DNA of 64,000 nt from positions 1 through 64,000 of the forward strand of contig CAKRES010000011.1 in assembly GCA_934317845.1 (NCBI GenBank). The letters are read 5' to 3'. The notes beneath the pieces are model-generated. The model saw nothing but the letters and a program-made list of their open reading frames with translations. It was not told where the DNA came from and ran no database searches. The position numbers and the translations under genes are program-made. Shown here piece by piece: positions 27,334 to 37,360 of this stretch; the first letter of the stretch is position 1, and each line of letters starts with the position of its first letter. The DNA comes from an uncultured Lachnospiraceae bacterium. Lineage in GTDB: Bacteria > Bacillota > Clostridia > Lachnospirales > Lachnospiraceae.

Positions 27334-28026
27334 CTAGTCGTATTCTTCAAAAACATTTTCTATCATAAGCTCGGTTAAAAATAATCCTAATTCCTGACCA
27401 TTCATTTTTAATGATGATACCGTAAAAGTATCATCATAAATCGTAAAGGTAATTACTACCGATGCGGCTTCATCAGAATAAGTACAGTTACCCGTAAATT
27501 TTACGAGCTTATTTCCTTCTTCGTCTTTTCCGGCTCTTTTCCACTCTGGATTATCAAAGAAATTCTCAAAGGCTTCCTCATAAGTAATATTGGGATATCC
27601 GTCATGAGTACTCTTTTTCACTAAATTAACCACGCCTAATGAATTTGCACTATTAATACATACTATCAAAATGATGATTTCCACTGCATAAACTAATGCT
27701 TTCGGAATTTTGGGAAACTTCTCCTCTATCATTTCAATCAAAACTAGAATCCCTATAAAAATCAAAAATGGAATTGGACTTTTATCAGATTTCCCTACCA
27801 ATGAAGCGATAAGATATACTATTGCAATAAGTGATATTATTCCGTTTATTATTTCCCCTAATCCGCTATTGTTTATACTATTTTCAGCACTTTTTGTTTC
27901 TTGGTTATAAACAATAGAAGTATCCATCACTTCTCCTACATTGCTATCATTTTCTATTTTGGCTCCACATGCTGTACAAAATTTAGTATTATCGTCAATC
28001 TGCGCTCCACACTGTTTACAAAACAT
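27334..28026 (-). CDS. Zinc-ribbon membrane protein
   Basis: A 230-residue protein with zinc ribbon MFCKQCGAQIDDNTKFC/CGAK, two or three membrane segments (about 58-78, 84-100 and 108-125), and a C-terminal soluble domain with SYEEAF-like and WKRAGKDEEGNKLVKFTGNC motifs that resembles small secreted cystatin/NTF2-like folds, though I cannot name the family. AAAGGAGG precedes the ATG. The shared promoter block B lies about 50 bases upstream, so it opens a two-gene unit with 26702-27283. Confidence 0.65.
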   Translation of the reverse strand: MFCKQCGAQIDDNTKFCTACGAKIENDSNVGEVMDTSIVYNQETKSAENSINNSGLGEIINGIISLIAIVYLIASLVGKSDKSPIPFLIFIGILVLIEMIEEKFPKIPKALVYAVEIIILIVCINSANSLGVVNLVKKSTHDGYPNITYEEAFENFFDNPEWKRAGKDEEGNKLVKFTGNCTYSDEAASVVITFTIYDDTFTVSSLKMNGQELGLFLTELMIENVFEEYD

Positions 28027-28076
28027 AAGATGCTCCTCCTTTCACATATTTTTTTGTTATATTTTCATGTCCTTTG

Positions 28077-28161
28077 TTACTTTAGCACCTGTGCGTTCTG
28101 AAATATTTTCCAATTTTTTCAAAAAAAAAGAATCCCACACCATAACCATGATGTGGGATTT
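28077..28161 (-). promoter_or_regulatory. Shared activator-type promoter block B, with terminator
   Basis: Same arrangement as block A: hairpin with TCCCACATCATG and GTGTGGGA arms and a T-run, then TTTTGAAAA, ATTGGAAAA, TTTCAGAACG and GGTGCTAAAGTAAC. The hairpin may end transcripts from the methyltransferase gene, which stops at 28293. 28162-28292 otherwise shows nothing assignable. Confidence 0.6.
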
Positions 28162-28292
28162 ACAAAAAAAATTTTTTTATTGCCAGAAAAAAATAAAACA
28201 AAGTGGCAGCCAGCTCTTCCTTAACCAAAGCTCACATAATATCAGACTTTCCATAACTATAATTTATAGTGTAACATGCTGTTTTTCTATTA

Positions 28293-29036
28293 TTATTTTT
28301 CCGCCGTTACATACCACCGCTCCGCTTTTTTTCCGGCACGTTTTTTTGAAAATGCCTGATAAAGCTTCACATTTTGAAATCCGGTTGCATATAACATGCG
28401 TTCCAACTCTTTACGCTCATAGGCTCTCTGGTAATGGAACTCGGTAAACTTCCGATAATGTTCGCTCTCCGGCTCCCTTTGAAAGATGGTCACGGCATAC
28501 TCATGAATCATCTGCTCCGCATCATAACAATTATCCCAGATGTAGCTATAATCCTCATGATCTTCTGCAAATACCTGATCATTACAGATGTTCTCATAAA
28601 AATAAGGAGTTTTGGCATCAAAAAGAAAACATCCCCCCTCCTTCAAATGCTCCCTGACACGGTACAGTGTATTATAAAACTGCTCCTCCTCCAAAAGATA
28701 ATTCATGCTGTCGCATACGCTGATCACAGCATCAAAGCATTCCTCAAAGTAAAAGGACGTCATATCCTGCTTGGAATATGTGATGTTTTCTCCTGCCGTC
28801 TTCTCCTTTGCTACTGCAAGCATCTCCCCGGAAAGGTCAAGCCCCGTCATATGGTAGCCAGCCTGACTTAAGCGCAGACAAATACTTCCAGTCCCACAGC
28901 CAAGCTCTAAAACATGTGCTCCAGGCATGACCCCCTTATCTTTGAGCTGAGAAATGATATAGTCTCCCCACTCATCATATGGTATATTATCCATCATGCG
29001 GTCATAAAAATCTGCAAATCCTTTGTAAGTGTCCAT
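28293..29036 (-). CDS. Class I SAM-dependent methyltransferase
   Basis: A 247-residue enzyme with AdoMet motif I VLELGCGTGSICLRL, the acidic end of strand 2 in GLDLSGEML, motif near ITYSKQDM, and motif IV in FDAVISVCDSMNYL. The N-terminal YKGFADFYDRMMDNIPYDEW is typical of the small-molecule methyltransferase group near bacterial TPMT/UbiE-like proteins. Substrate unknown. It follows the spore-protein gene by 13 bases, so they may share a transcript. Confidence 0.85.
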   Translation of the reverse strand: MDTYKGFADFYDRMMDNIPYDEWGDYIISQLKDKGVMPGAHVLELGCGTGSICLRLSQAGYHMTGLDLSGEMLAVAKEKTAGENITYSKQDMTSFYFEECFDAVISVCDSMNYLLEEEQFYNTLYRVREHLKEGGCFLFDAKTPYFYENICNDQVFAEDHEDYSYIWDNCYDAEQMIHEYAVTIFQREPESEHYRKFTEFHYQRAYERKELERMLYATGFQNVKLYQAFSKKRAGKKAERWYVTAEK

Positions 29037-29049
29037 TCTTTTTCTCCTG

Positions 29050-29244
29050 TTATTTTTTCCGGTTCCGTCGTGAAACGATACCTCCGATCCGTCCGGTTTC
29101 CTTTGCGGACAACGATCGCCAGCCCTCTTTCAGTACCTTGTCATAAAGCCCTAATTCCTTTGCCACCTCATACTTCATGCGTTCCTCGCCCGTAAGCTCC
29201 TCCAGACAAAAATCCTCCGGTGGGTTCTTTTTCTTATTTGCCAT
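29050..29244 (-). CDS. Small acid-soluble spore protein, alpha/beta type
   Basis: A 64-residue basic protein. The segment RMKYEVAKELGLYDKV corresponds to the region around the germination-protease site, and SLSAKETGRIGGIVSRRNRK matches the DNA-binding C-terminal half of the family. Such proteins coat and protect spore DNA. I start at ATG 29244 with AGGAAG 8 bases upstream; an in-frame GTG nine bases earlier is weaker. It is divergent from the canonical clostridial SspA/F type. Confidence 0.7.
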   Translation of the reverse strand: MANKKKNPPEDFCLEELTGEERMKYEVAKELGLYDKVLKEGWRSLSAKETGRIGGIVSRRNRKK

Positions 29245-29289
29245 ATAGCACACTTCCTTTCCCTTATCATTACCCTAATTATTGCCGGG

Positions 29290-29427
29290 ATCAGAAGTTT
29301 TATACGTTTATTGTTATTGTTATTACTATAGCATGTATCGCCCCGTCACCGCCTTGTGGAATCAGAAGTTTTATACGCTTATTTTCATTATCTACAGTAG
29401 GTACCGGTTCGTCACCGCCTCGTGGGA
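29290..29427 (-). repeat. Tandem truncated left arms of the palindromic element
   Basis: Two units of about 70 bp each begin ATCAGAAGTTTTATACG and end GTCACCGCCTYGTGG, repeating head to tail directly before full copy 2. Each resembles the left arm of copy 1 (GTGGGAATCAGTATTTTACA), but lacks the core hairpin and right arm. Confidence 0.6.
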
Positions 29428-29563
29428 TTGTGGTATTTTTTAGGCTCATTTGCATGCGTCGGTGCTTATGCCCTGTACTTTAGGGCATTATGCACCGTTA
29501 CGTCATGCAACGAAGCGAAAGCGTGCCTAAAAAATACCACAATCCCACCAAAGCAGCGGTGAC
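29411..29563 (-). repeat. Palindromic element, copy 2
   Basis: A 153-bp palindrome with near-perfect outer arms: GTGGGATTGTGGTATTTTTT followed by AGGC pairs with GCCT followed by AAAAAATACCACAATCCCAC; GTCACCGC/GCGGTGAC extend it. Core stems TTGCATG/CATGCAA, GGTGC/GCACC and GCCCT/AGGGC differ from copy 1 by paired changes. The unpaired AACGAAGCGAAAGCGTGCC segment is unchanged. It starts 9 bases after the addA stop. Confidence 0.88.
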
Positions 29564-29571
29564 GGTGTCAA

Positions 29572-32500
29572 TCATTTCAAATCAATCTGCACACCTAATG
29601 CAAAGGAATAGATCACCCTACACGCTACTTTTTTTGCCAAAATCTGCTCCAGCGTTTTTTGATAATAGGCAAGCTGCATCTGGTAGCGTTCTTCCAAAGT
29701 ATCGGGATCCGTGACCTGATCGGTTTTATAATCCATAATAACAAGGCTTCCCTCGTCTGTTTCATAGTAAGCATCTATGATTCCCTGTACTAACAGCAGA
29801 TCCTCCTCCTGACAGATCACATCCATATCCTTCGTGACTTCTTCTGCCGGGAAACCGACTACAAACTGCGCCTCTTTATAAAGCCGCCCCTTCTTTGCTG
29901 CAGCAACCATCTGCTGCGCCAGTTCACTTTCAAAAAATGTCTTTAACTCCTGTCTGGAAAATGCTTCATAAATGCCGGGATACTGATGCGTCTGCATCCA
30001 CTGTGCAACGGTTTCATATTCCGCATCATCATACCCTTTGGTAAAGTCGTACCGCTCCATAAACTTATGGATATAGGTTCCCCGCATTGCACCGGTTACG
30101 CCTCCCTCCTGCTCTTTTTTCATAAACTGAGGAAGCGTTGGTTCAAAATGACTGTGGTGTCCCCCTGCTGCCGGAGTACTGTTCTGAGCTTTGATCTGAC
30201 TGACCGAGTATTTTCCAACCTGCGTGACCGCATCTGGATGCGCATAATGCTCCTGCATCCGTTCTTTGAGCGTTTCAAGTTCCTCCCTTGATAGTGCCTG
30301 TGCCCGCTCCTCCAACTGTTCTTTTTGTATCAGGGTATCAGCGATCCGCTCCTGCCGCACACCTTTTAGATCGTTTTGGTCAAAGCAGAATAAGGCAAAT
30401 GCCGCCTCACAGTCCGGATATTCGTCTTTTTCTTCCTGCGCTTTCACCCCTGCTTCCTGAAGCTTTTCCCGCAATACCGGATGTGCCCGCAAGGCACTTA
30501 AGATCCACTCCAGATAATTTTTGCTGGAATAAAGCCCCGCATAATCCATTTTCCCCGGAAGTGCTGCAAGCTGGGCAAGAAGATCTTTGGATACTGCCGT
30601 CAAAATACACTTATCCTTCGCTCTGGAAAGAGCAACATAAAGCACCCTAAGTTCCTCTCCTAACATCGCCCGTTTTCCTTCTACCGCCATCATATTACGC
30701 GCGATCGTACTGCGTTTGATACGAAGAACAGGATCAATATAGCCGGTTCCTACACCACGCTCTGCGGAAAGCAGAAGATCACTTTTTTGATCCATTTCAT
30801 TAAACTGTTTGGAAAGCTGGGATACAAATACGATCGGGAACTCCAGCCCTTTTGATTTATGGATCGACATGATCCGCACTACATTTTCATTTTCACTAAG
30901 GAGATTTGCCTCCCCAAAATCTACATCATACGATTTCATCTTCTCAATGTAGCGTAAAAACGGAAATACACTCCGCTTGCCGAGCGCCTCATACTGCGTC
31001 GCTTTCGTTACCAGCATCATCAGGTTCGCCACGCGGCGTTCTCCTGCCGGAAGTGCACTCTGATAGCGCAGATAACCGCTCTTTTCATAAATGGTCTGAA
31101 GGAGTTTCGACACCGTCATCACCTGTGAATATGCTTCGTACTGCTCATATTCTGCATAAAAATGCTGTAACCGCTGCTGTAACGACACCATATCCACGCC
31201 ATCCAAAGGATCCGTCAAAATTCCCTGCTCTCTGGCAACAAGCCATGCCTTACATTTTCCAAACACTGTCGTAAGATCAGCGAAGATCCCTGCCTCCTTC
31301 AAGCGGTCAGAAAATCCCTGCTCCCGGCACTCTGCAAAGATTAAAGCCAGCTCCTGCGCCTTCAGTCCACCAAAAAACTGGTACAGACAGGCAGTCACGG
31401 CGATGTCATCCCGGCTGTTTACAAGAATATTTAAATATTGCAGCATCAATTCAATTTCTGCCGCCTCAAAATATCCCTTCGTCCGTTCTACATAAGCGGG
31501 AATCCCTTCCTGGGCAAACACCTCTGCAAAAGCAGCCGCTGAAGCGGACGGGGAGCGAAGCAGCACAACCATATCCCGGTAAGTGGCCGGGCGGTAAAGC
31601 GGCCGTTTTGTCTCTTCGTCCTCTCCCATTTTCACAAGCATCGGATGCGCCGGATCCAACATCTGTTTGATCCGAAAGGCGATCATACGGGCCTCGGCAG
31701 TTACCTTATCCTCTGTATCTTCCTCTGTTTCCTCCTGCTGCTGCTTGCGGTCATAGATCAGAAGCTCTGTCACATTATCATATCTGGCTCCGGGAACACA
31801 CATCTCCTTCTTTGGTGGAGTATAATCAGCACCTGCCTTTAGAGAAGCTGCCACATCGTATTCCACATCTCCGATGGAGCGGTGCATCAGACGATAAAAC
31901 AGATAATTGATGCTTTCCAAAACATTAGATGAACTTCTAAAGTTCCGGTCAAGCTCCACCTTGACCTGCTGCACCTCATCGGAAAGCTCCTCGTCATAAG
32001 TGGCAAACGTTTCATATTTATCTACAAAAAGTCGCGGCTCCGCCATACGGAAACGGTAAATGCTCTGCTTCATGTCACCCACCATAAACATGTTATGGTC
32101 TGCAAAGGAGGACAAAATAGCTTCCTGCAGATAGTTACTGTCCTGATATTCATCGATCATGATCTCTGCATATTCTTCCTTTAACTTTTGTGCGATTGCA
32201 GACGGATGGCGGATTCCCTGTTCATCAAGTTCTGTCAAGATCTCCAATGCCATATGCTCTACATCCGAAAAATCAGCCACTGCTTCCTTACGTTTACGCT
32301 CCTGATATCGTATCCGGAATGTCCGGCTTAACTCCAGCAGTGTTTCTACCACAGGTGCCATTGCCAAAAGATCACTGCACTGCGTCTCATACGGCACCTT
32401 GAAAAAGCTTTCCTTTAGCTGCTTAACGATTTTCTTATAATGCTCGCGATATGCTTTGATCTGCTCCTTGCTCTCCTCGTCATACTCTTTTGGAAAACGC

Positions 32501-33354
32501 AGTGTTTGAAAGCCCGGCTGCTTTAACCGTGCTTCCAACGCCTCTATTTCAGACTGCTCCGCCATCTCCCTCATCCGGCATAACAGATCATATTCTTCCT
32601 GTAAAAGTGCTCTTACCTTCTCTCCATCCTCCAACTGTGCGATCTCCCCCGCCTCTTTTGCATCCAGACAGGCAGGAGCCAGCATCTGTCCGATATGGTA
32701 ACAAAGCTCCTTCGTATAGTAGGAAATATCCTTTATCTGCGCTTTGGCATGGAGGATCCACTGATCCGGATTTGCATGAGACATCTGAAATTCTGTAAGA
32801 CGTAACACGAGCTCCGCAATCTTCCGGTCATTTCTTCCCGGCGCATAGCACTCTACCAGATGCAAAAAATCTTCGTCCTGCTTTTCATATTCTTCCTCCA
32901 ACAGCGCATCCATCACTTCACTGCGCAGGATCTTAAGCTCTCCTTCTTCCGCGATCCGGTAATTCGGATCCACCTCAATATGCATAAAATACTGTTTTAC
33001 AATATCCGCACAAAAGCTGTCGATCGTACAGATCTGCGCCTGATACACGAGCGATTCCTGACGATTCCAATAGGCAAGTGCTTCCTCATCTGTATGTTCC
33101 ATCAAAAGCAGGGCTTCCTGCTCCGCTTCGATCGCCTTAGTAAAACGCTCCCGCATTTCTGCTGCTGCCGCTTTCGTAAAGGTTACAAGCAAAAATGCTG
33201 TAATATCCAGCCGTTCTTCTTTCATTCTGGCAATGATCCGTTTTACCAGCACCCACGTTTTACCGGAACCCGCAGCAGCCGCAACCAGCAGATCCCGTCC
33301 CCGCACCTGAACTACTTTTTTCTGTTCCGGTGTCATCTGTTCTTTCTTTGCCAT
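29572..33354 (-). CDS. addA: ATP-dependent helicase/nuclease subunit A
   Basis: This 1260-residue UvrD-like helicase-nuclease is half of the AddAB complex that resects DNA double-strand ends for RecA repair. Walker A is AAAGSGKTWVLVKRI, motif II is MIDEYQDSNYLQE, motif VI is LRVLYVALSRAKDK. The C-terminal RecB-type nuclease shows VIMDYKTDQV, which binds the catalytic metal. It starts one base after the addB stop, so the two are coupled. Length is normal for Firmicute AddA. Confidence 0.95.
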   Translation of the reverse strand: MAKKEQMTPEQKKVVQVRGRDLLVAAAAGSGKTWVLVKRIIARMKEERLDITAFLLVTFTKAAAAEMRERFTKAIEAEQEALLLMEHTDEEALAYWNRQESLVYQAQICTIDSFCADIVKQYFMHIEVDPNYRIAEEGELKILRSEVMDALLEEEYEKQDEDFLHLVECYAPGRNDRKIAELVLRLTEFQMSHANPDQWILHAKAQIKDISYYTKELCYHIGQMLAPACLDAKEAGEIAQLEDGEKVRALLQEEYDLLCRMREMAEQSEIEALEARLKQPGFQTLRFPKEYDEESKEQIKAYREHYKKIVKQLKESFFKVPYETQCSDLLAMAPVVETLLELSRTFRIRYQERKRKEAVADFSDVEHMALEILTELDEQGIRHPSAIAQKLKEEYAEIMIDEYQDSNYLQEAILSSFADHNMFMVGDMKQSIYRFRMAEPRLFVDKYETFATYDEELSDEVQQVKVELDRNFRSSSNVLESINYLFYRLMHRSIGDVEYDVAASLKAGADYTPPKKEMCVPGARYDNVTELLIYDRKQQQEETEEDTEDKVTAEARMIAFRIKQMLDPAHPMLVKMGEDEETKRPLYRPATYRDMVVLLRSPSASAAAFAEVFAQEGIPAYVERTKGYFEAAEIELMLQYLNILVNSRDDIAVTACLYQFFGGLKAQELALIFAECREQGFSDRLKEAGIFADLTTVFGKCKAWLVAREQGILTDPLDGVDMVSLQQRLQHFYAEYEQYEAYSQVMTVSKLLQTIYEKSGYLRYQSALPAGERRVANLMMLVTKATQYEALGKRSVFPFLRYIEKMKSYDVDFGEANLLSENENVVRIMSIHKSKGLEFPIVFVSQLSKQFNEMDQKSDLLLSAERGVGTGYIDPVLRIKRSTIARNMMAVEGKRAMLGEELRVLYVALSRAKDKCILTAVSKDLLAQLAALPGKMDYAGLYSSKNYLEWILSALRAHPVLREKLQEAGVKAQEEKDEYPDCEAAFALFCFDQNDLKGVRQERIADTLIQKEQLEERAQALSREELETLKERMQEHYAHPDAVTQVGKYSVSQIKAQNSTPAAGGHHSHFEPTLPQFMKKEQEGGVTGAMRGTYIHKFMERYDFTKGYDDAEYETVAQWMQTHQYPGIYEAFSRQELKTFFESELAQQMVAAAKKGRLYKEAQFVVGFPAEEVTKDMDVICQEEDLLLVQGIIDAYYETDEGSLVIMDYKTDQVTDPDTLEERYQMQLAYYQKTLEQILAKKVACRVIYSFALGVQIDLK

Positions 33355-33355
33355 A

Positions 33356-36300
33356 TCACTCCTGCTCCTCTCCGGTAAAATCTGCTATCGTTTTCGGCTC
33401 CAGTGTCCGCTTATATTTTTCCTTCTGCGATGCGATCTGACAGATCCCTTTATAGGAGCAATACTGACAGGAATCTCCCTGCCCTTCCAAAAAGACCTGA
33501 CGCGACACATTTCCGGCCAACATCTCATTTCCCAGCTCCTCAATCTTTTGTTCGGTATGGGAAAGCAGACTGTCAAATTCTTTTCTGGAATACGCACTAC
33601 TCTGTTTGGACAGCGTACCATCCTTATTGTATTTGGCATTTACCGTAACAAAATTGTAGCCACTGCCCTCTGCACTGCCGCACTCCAGATGTTGTAAAAA
33701 CGCATCCTCTGCCAATAAAATTCCATTCTGCTTATAAGGACTGTTCATCGCCTTTTGATAGGCTTCCTCATTTGGATCCTCCACCATCTCCTCATAGGAA
33801 ATGATCGGATCCTGCATCGGATAATACAGTGCTGCAGCCGCAATTGCCCGTTCTCCATATGTCTTTTTTGCCACCAGAAGATAGGTCAGGAGCTGTAACT
33901 GCATGCCATAATAAACCTTGGTCAGATCCAGATGCACCGTACCGGTTTTGTAATCCACTACCTTTAAATACACTCGTTCTTCCTTCGTAGCGATATCCTT
34001 ATCATCATACACATCCAGCCGGTCGATCGTTCCCCGTAAAGCTACTGTTCCGCCATCCAAAAGTGTATATACCGGCCCCGCAATATCCGCATCTTCTCCA
34101 AATGTAAGCTCTAATCCTGCCGGGACAAAATCTCCCAACCGAAGCTGTTTCACCAGCATAGCCAGATTGCGCTTTGCCGTTCGCACCATCATGTTTTCCA
34201 CATACCGGGTACGTGCCGGCTCCTCTGCAAGCGCAAGTCCTTCCTCTTTTAACGCACGATCAACAAAATCCTTTGCAACCTGTATAAAATCAGCAGTGGC
34301 AAGCTCACTTAAGGAAATCTCCTCCTCATTGACATAACGCAAAAACAGCTCTGCCACCTTATGCAGCACCGAACCGAACACATCACTTCCTACTTCATTT
34401 GTCTCCATCTCCTTGATATGCAGACCATAGCGCAGAAAATGAGAGAAAGCACATTTGGCATATCCTTCCAGTCTGGTCACACTAAGATTTAATTTCTTGC
34501 CAAATAGTCTGGCAGCAAGCTCTGCAGAAATCGTCTCTTCCTCTGCCTCTTTCCACATCGCACGGGACAACAACTCTGCCTCCTGATAATACGGCTCCTC
34601 CTGCAACAGCCGGTAAGCCAAAACCGCTGTATGCTGCTTCTCCTCCGATTCGTTTTCCCAGGAGGAAAGCCCCTTTACCAGCACATCAAATAACAGCTCT
34701 TCCCGTCTTAAATAGCTCTCCTCTTCCTTTAAAAGTACAGGCACCTTCGGCAGAAGCTTTTGTATGCGCTTCATCAGATAGGCCGGGCGCATCGCCTCCT
34801 GAGAGGCATTTTGTCTCGCATAGCTTAGTACCAGGTGATCCGTTGCTTTCGTAAGTGTCTGATAAAGATAAAACTGCTCCTGATAAGATAATTCCATTTG
34901 ATCCGGAGCCAATGTCATCTGAAACTCTTTTAATGTCTGACGGTCACGGTCTGTGATCAGATTCGGCGAACTGTTTTTCGACGGGAGGTGTGCGTCATTG
35001 ACACCCAGTACAAAAAGTGCCTTGCACTCTCTGATCCGGCTTCTAGTAAAATCTCCCACGATCACCTGATCCATCGTTGGCGGCACGCTTCCCACAGAAA
35101 TCTCTAACAATCCCGCATCCAGAATAGAGGCAAATTCCTGAGAAGAAAGCTGCTGCTCCCCTAACAGAGCCACCATTTTATCAAGCAGGGAAAGCATTGC
35201 CGGATATACTCCTTCCCACGTCTTTGCCGTAACGTAATCGCCCTGCTCCCTTAATTCCTCTGCATAACGCAGCAGCTTCTTTTCAAACTGCCGCTCTACT
35301 AAATAATCATAACAGGCTCTCACCCGTTCTGTTACGGTATGTGGTTTTAAAAAGAAGGGAAGGACAGGAAGCAGCGGCTCCATCATGCGTGCCCGGATGT
35401 CATTGATGTGCTTTAGATAGCGTTCCTTCCGCTCCTCTGCATGCGCCCGTTCCTCCTGCGTCTTTCCTTTTACATAGTAGCTTTTTGGAACTTTTTTAAA
35501 GCCACCCACATATGCCTTGTAAGACAGGTCACCTACCGCCGTCAGATAAACGTAAAGCTGTTCCATCTCGTCTTTTCGGATACCGGACAACGGACTTTGC
35601 GCATACCGGATGACACGCTCCATCGTAAATCCGGCTCCCTGTTTTGCCAATATATCAAGCACCGCACGCAGCGTTTCCACATACGGATGATTCATGATCT
35701 CTGTCGTATGATCGAAAAAGCACGGAATATGATACTTGGAAAAAATGTACTCGATCTCCTTGGCATAACGCTCCTCTTCCGTACTGACTACCGCAATGTC
35801 CCGATAGCGCACACCCTGTCCGATAAGATCACAGATTTCATTTGCCACCGCATGGATCTCTGCGGTTTCATTGACCGCCTCCCATAACATCACATGCGAA
35901 ACTTCCCCTGCATAACAGACCTGCTCCTCCACCTGTCTGGAACGGAACAGTCCGGCTTCCAGTGCAGCAAGATCCAAAGCAGACTGCAGACGTTTCGGCG
36001 GCTGGTTAAAAAATGTGATCTCACGAAGCTCTGCCTCCTCCTTCTGCTGCTCCTTAAAGCAGTCCACAAGCTTCTGATACGTCTGCACACTAAGCGTAAA
36101 CAAATGCTGCCGTTTCAAAAAACGCTTTTCATATGCCATCTGATCCATCGTCAGTGTCACGACAAATTCTTCTGCCCCGTCAAGCAGTGTTTCAATCACA
36201 CGATACTGGATCGGCGTGAACCCCGTAAAGCCATCCAGATAAAAACCCGCACCAAACAGGAGGGGACAATCCTTTGCCACCTCACAAAACAGATCCGAAA

Positions 36301-36841
36301 GCTGTTCTGCCACCATATAAGACTGTCCCAAAGCGGCAGAAAATGCATCATAGATCAACACGAGATCATGCATCTTATAAGTAAGAATCTGCTCCGGCTC
36401 CATCTGATCCAGCAGACCATGAAGCTGTTCACTCGTCAGATCATACTGGTAAAATTCCGACAAGACTGACTTCATCTGATCGAGAAAGCCCGCTTTATCC
36501 TTCATATTATGATACAGCTTCAGCTTCTTTTCGATCTCTCCGAGCACCCGGCGAAGCAGCATACTCTTTCCGTGATCTTCCAATACCGTATCGACGGACG
36601 TTCCCATTTTCTCAAACACCCGGTAGCAAAGACGGTTAAAGCTTACAATATCAATATTGGTCGTTCCGTGCCTTTTCGTATGTTCTACGATATCCCGCTG
36701 TGCTTCTAATGTATACTGTTCTGGAACGAGCAGAAAAAACTGCTTTTTCGGATTCTCCTCTGCTTCTTTGACCAGTTTATCATACAGTGCGGTTGTTTTA
36801 CCACTTCCACTATTTCCAAGGAGCAACTGCATTTCTTTCAA
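33356..36841 (-). CDS. addB: ATP-dependent helicase/nuclease subunit B
   Basis: This 1161-residue protein has Walker A LLLGNSGSGKTTALYDK at the N-terminus, an inactivated helicase core, and a C-terminal nuclease with VVDYKTGTVHLDL. Four cysteines for the iron-sulfur cluster are visible: one in EGYAKCAFSHFLRYG and three in CQYCSYKGICQ. It binds the single strand and recognises Chi in the AddAB enzyme. The ATG at 36841 has GGCGG 13 bases upstream; ATG 36832 is an alternative. It is divergent from the small membrane gene at 36925. Confidence 0.94.
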   Translation of the reverse strand: MKEMQLLLGNSGSGKTTALYDKLVKEAEENPKKQFFLLVPEQYTLEAQRDIVEHTKRHGTTNIDIVSFNRLCYRVFEKMGTSVDTVLEDHGKSMLLRRVLGEIEKKLKLYHNMKDKAGFLDQMKSVLSEFYQYDLTSEQLHGLLDQMEPEQILTYKMHDLVLIYDAFSAALGQSYMVAEQLSDLFCEVAKDCPLLFGAGFYLDGFTGFTPIQYRVIETLLDGAEEFVVTLTMDQMAYEKRFLKRQHLFTLSVQTYQKLVDCFKEQQKEEAELREITFFNQPPKRLQSALDLAALEAGLFRSRQVEEQVCYAGEVSHVMLWEAVNETAEIHAVANEICDLIGQGVRYRDIAVVSTEEERYAKEIEYIFSKYHIPCFFDHTTEIMNHPYVETLRAVLDILAKQGAGFTMERVIRYAQSPLSGIRKDEMEQLYVYLTAVGDLSYKAYVGGFKKVPKSYYVKGKTQEERAHAEERKERYLKHINDIRARMMEPLLPVLPFFLKPHTVTERVRACYDYLVERQFEKKLLRYAEELREQGDYVTAKTWEGVYPAMLSLLDKMVALLGEQQLSSQEFASILDAGLLEISVGSVPPTMDQVIVGDFTRSRIRECKALFVLGVNDAHLPSKNSSPNLITDRDRQTLKEFQMTLAPDQMELSYQEQFYLYQTLTKATDHLVLSYARQNASQEAMRPAYLMKRIQKLLPKVPVLLKEEESYLRREELLFDVLVKGLSSWENESEEKQHTAVLAYRLLQEEPYYQEAELLSRAMWKEAEEETISAELAARLFGKKLNLSVTRLEGYAKCAFSHFLRYGLHIKEMETNEVGSDVFGSVLHKVAELFLRYVNEEEISLSELATADFIQVAKDFVDRALKEEGLALAEEPARTRYVENMMVRTAKRNLAMLVKQLRLGDFVPAGLELTFGEDADIAGPVYTLLDGGTVALRGTIDRLDVYDDKDIATKEERVYLKVVDYKTGTVHLDLTKVYYGMQLQLLTYLLVAKKTYGERAIAAAALYYPMQDPIISYEEMVEDPNEEAYQKAMNSPYKQNGILLAEDAFLQHLECGSAEGSGYNFVTVNAKYNKDGTLSKQSSAYSRKEFDSLLSHTEQKIEELGNEMLAGNVSRQVFLEGQGDSCQYCSYKGICQIASQKEKYKRTLEPKTIADFTGEEQE

Positions 36842-36924
36842 ATTCTACACCGCCTTTTCTTTCTTGCTATCATATTTTTCCATTTCCACTCATACGTTAT
36901 ATCAGTAACCATTAGGAGGATCAT

Positions 36925-37353
36925 ATGGAAAATAAGACCAAAATCGTACTTCTAAAAACAAAAGAATTAATCTATACCGGAATCTTCGTTGTGCTTGGCA
37001 TCCTGCTGCTCTTTCTGCTTCTTCATATGTTTACCGGAAAACATGGAAAACAAAGCTCTGCCAAGGCATCTTATGAACCAGGCACCTATACTTCCTCCAT
37101 CACGATCGGAGATGCTACCTTTGAAGTATTGGTAACAGTGAGCAAGGACCGGATAGAAAATGTTGCCTTCGACCAGTTAAATGAAACGGTAGCCACGATG
37201 TATCCGCTGTTAAATACTGCCCTCGACAAGATCAACGAGCAGGTAAAGGAAGTCGATTCCTTAAATGAAATCGCCTTTGAAACCGATTACCAGTACACCG
37301 GAACCGTCATCAAGCAGGCCATGGAACAGGCTCTGAAAAAAGCAGAAAAATGA
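36925..37353 (+). CDS. Small membrane protein with FMN-binding-like domain
   Basis: A 142-residue protein with one membrane segment (about 14-34) and an extracytoplasmic domain beginning YEPGTYTSSITIGDATFEVL that resembles the FMN_bind fold found in electron-transfer proteins, although the flavinylation motif is not obvious. TTAGGAGG lies before the ATG. It is transcribed away from addB and converges with the CgeB-like gene, whose stop is 8 bases away. Function unknown. Confidence 0.65.
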   Translation: MENKTKIVLLKTKELIYTGIFVVLGILLLFLLLHMFTGKHGKQSSAKASYEPGTYTSSITIGDATFEVLVTVSKDRIENVAFDQLNETVATMYPLLNTALDKINEQVKEVDSLNEIAFETDYQYTGTVIKQAMEQALKKAEK

Positions 37354-37360
37354 TCCGCGT

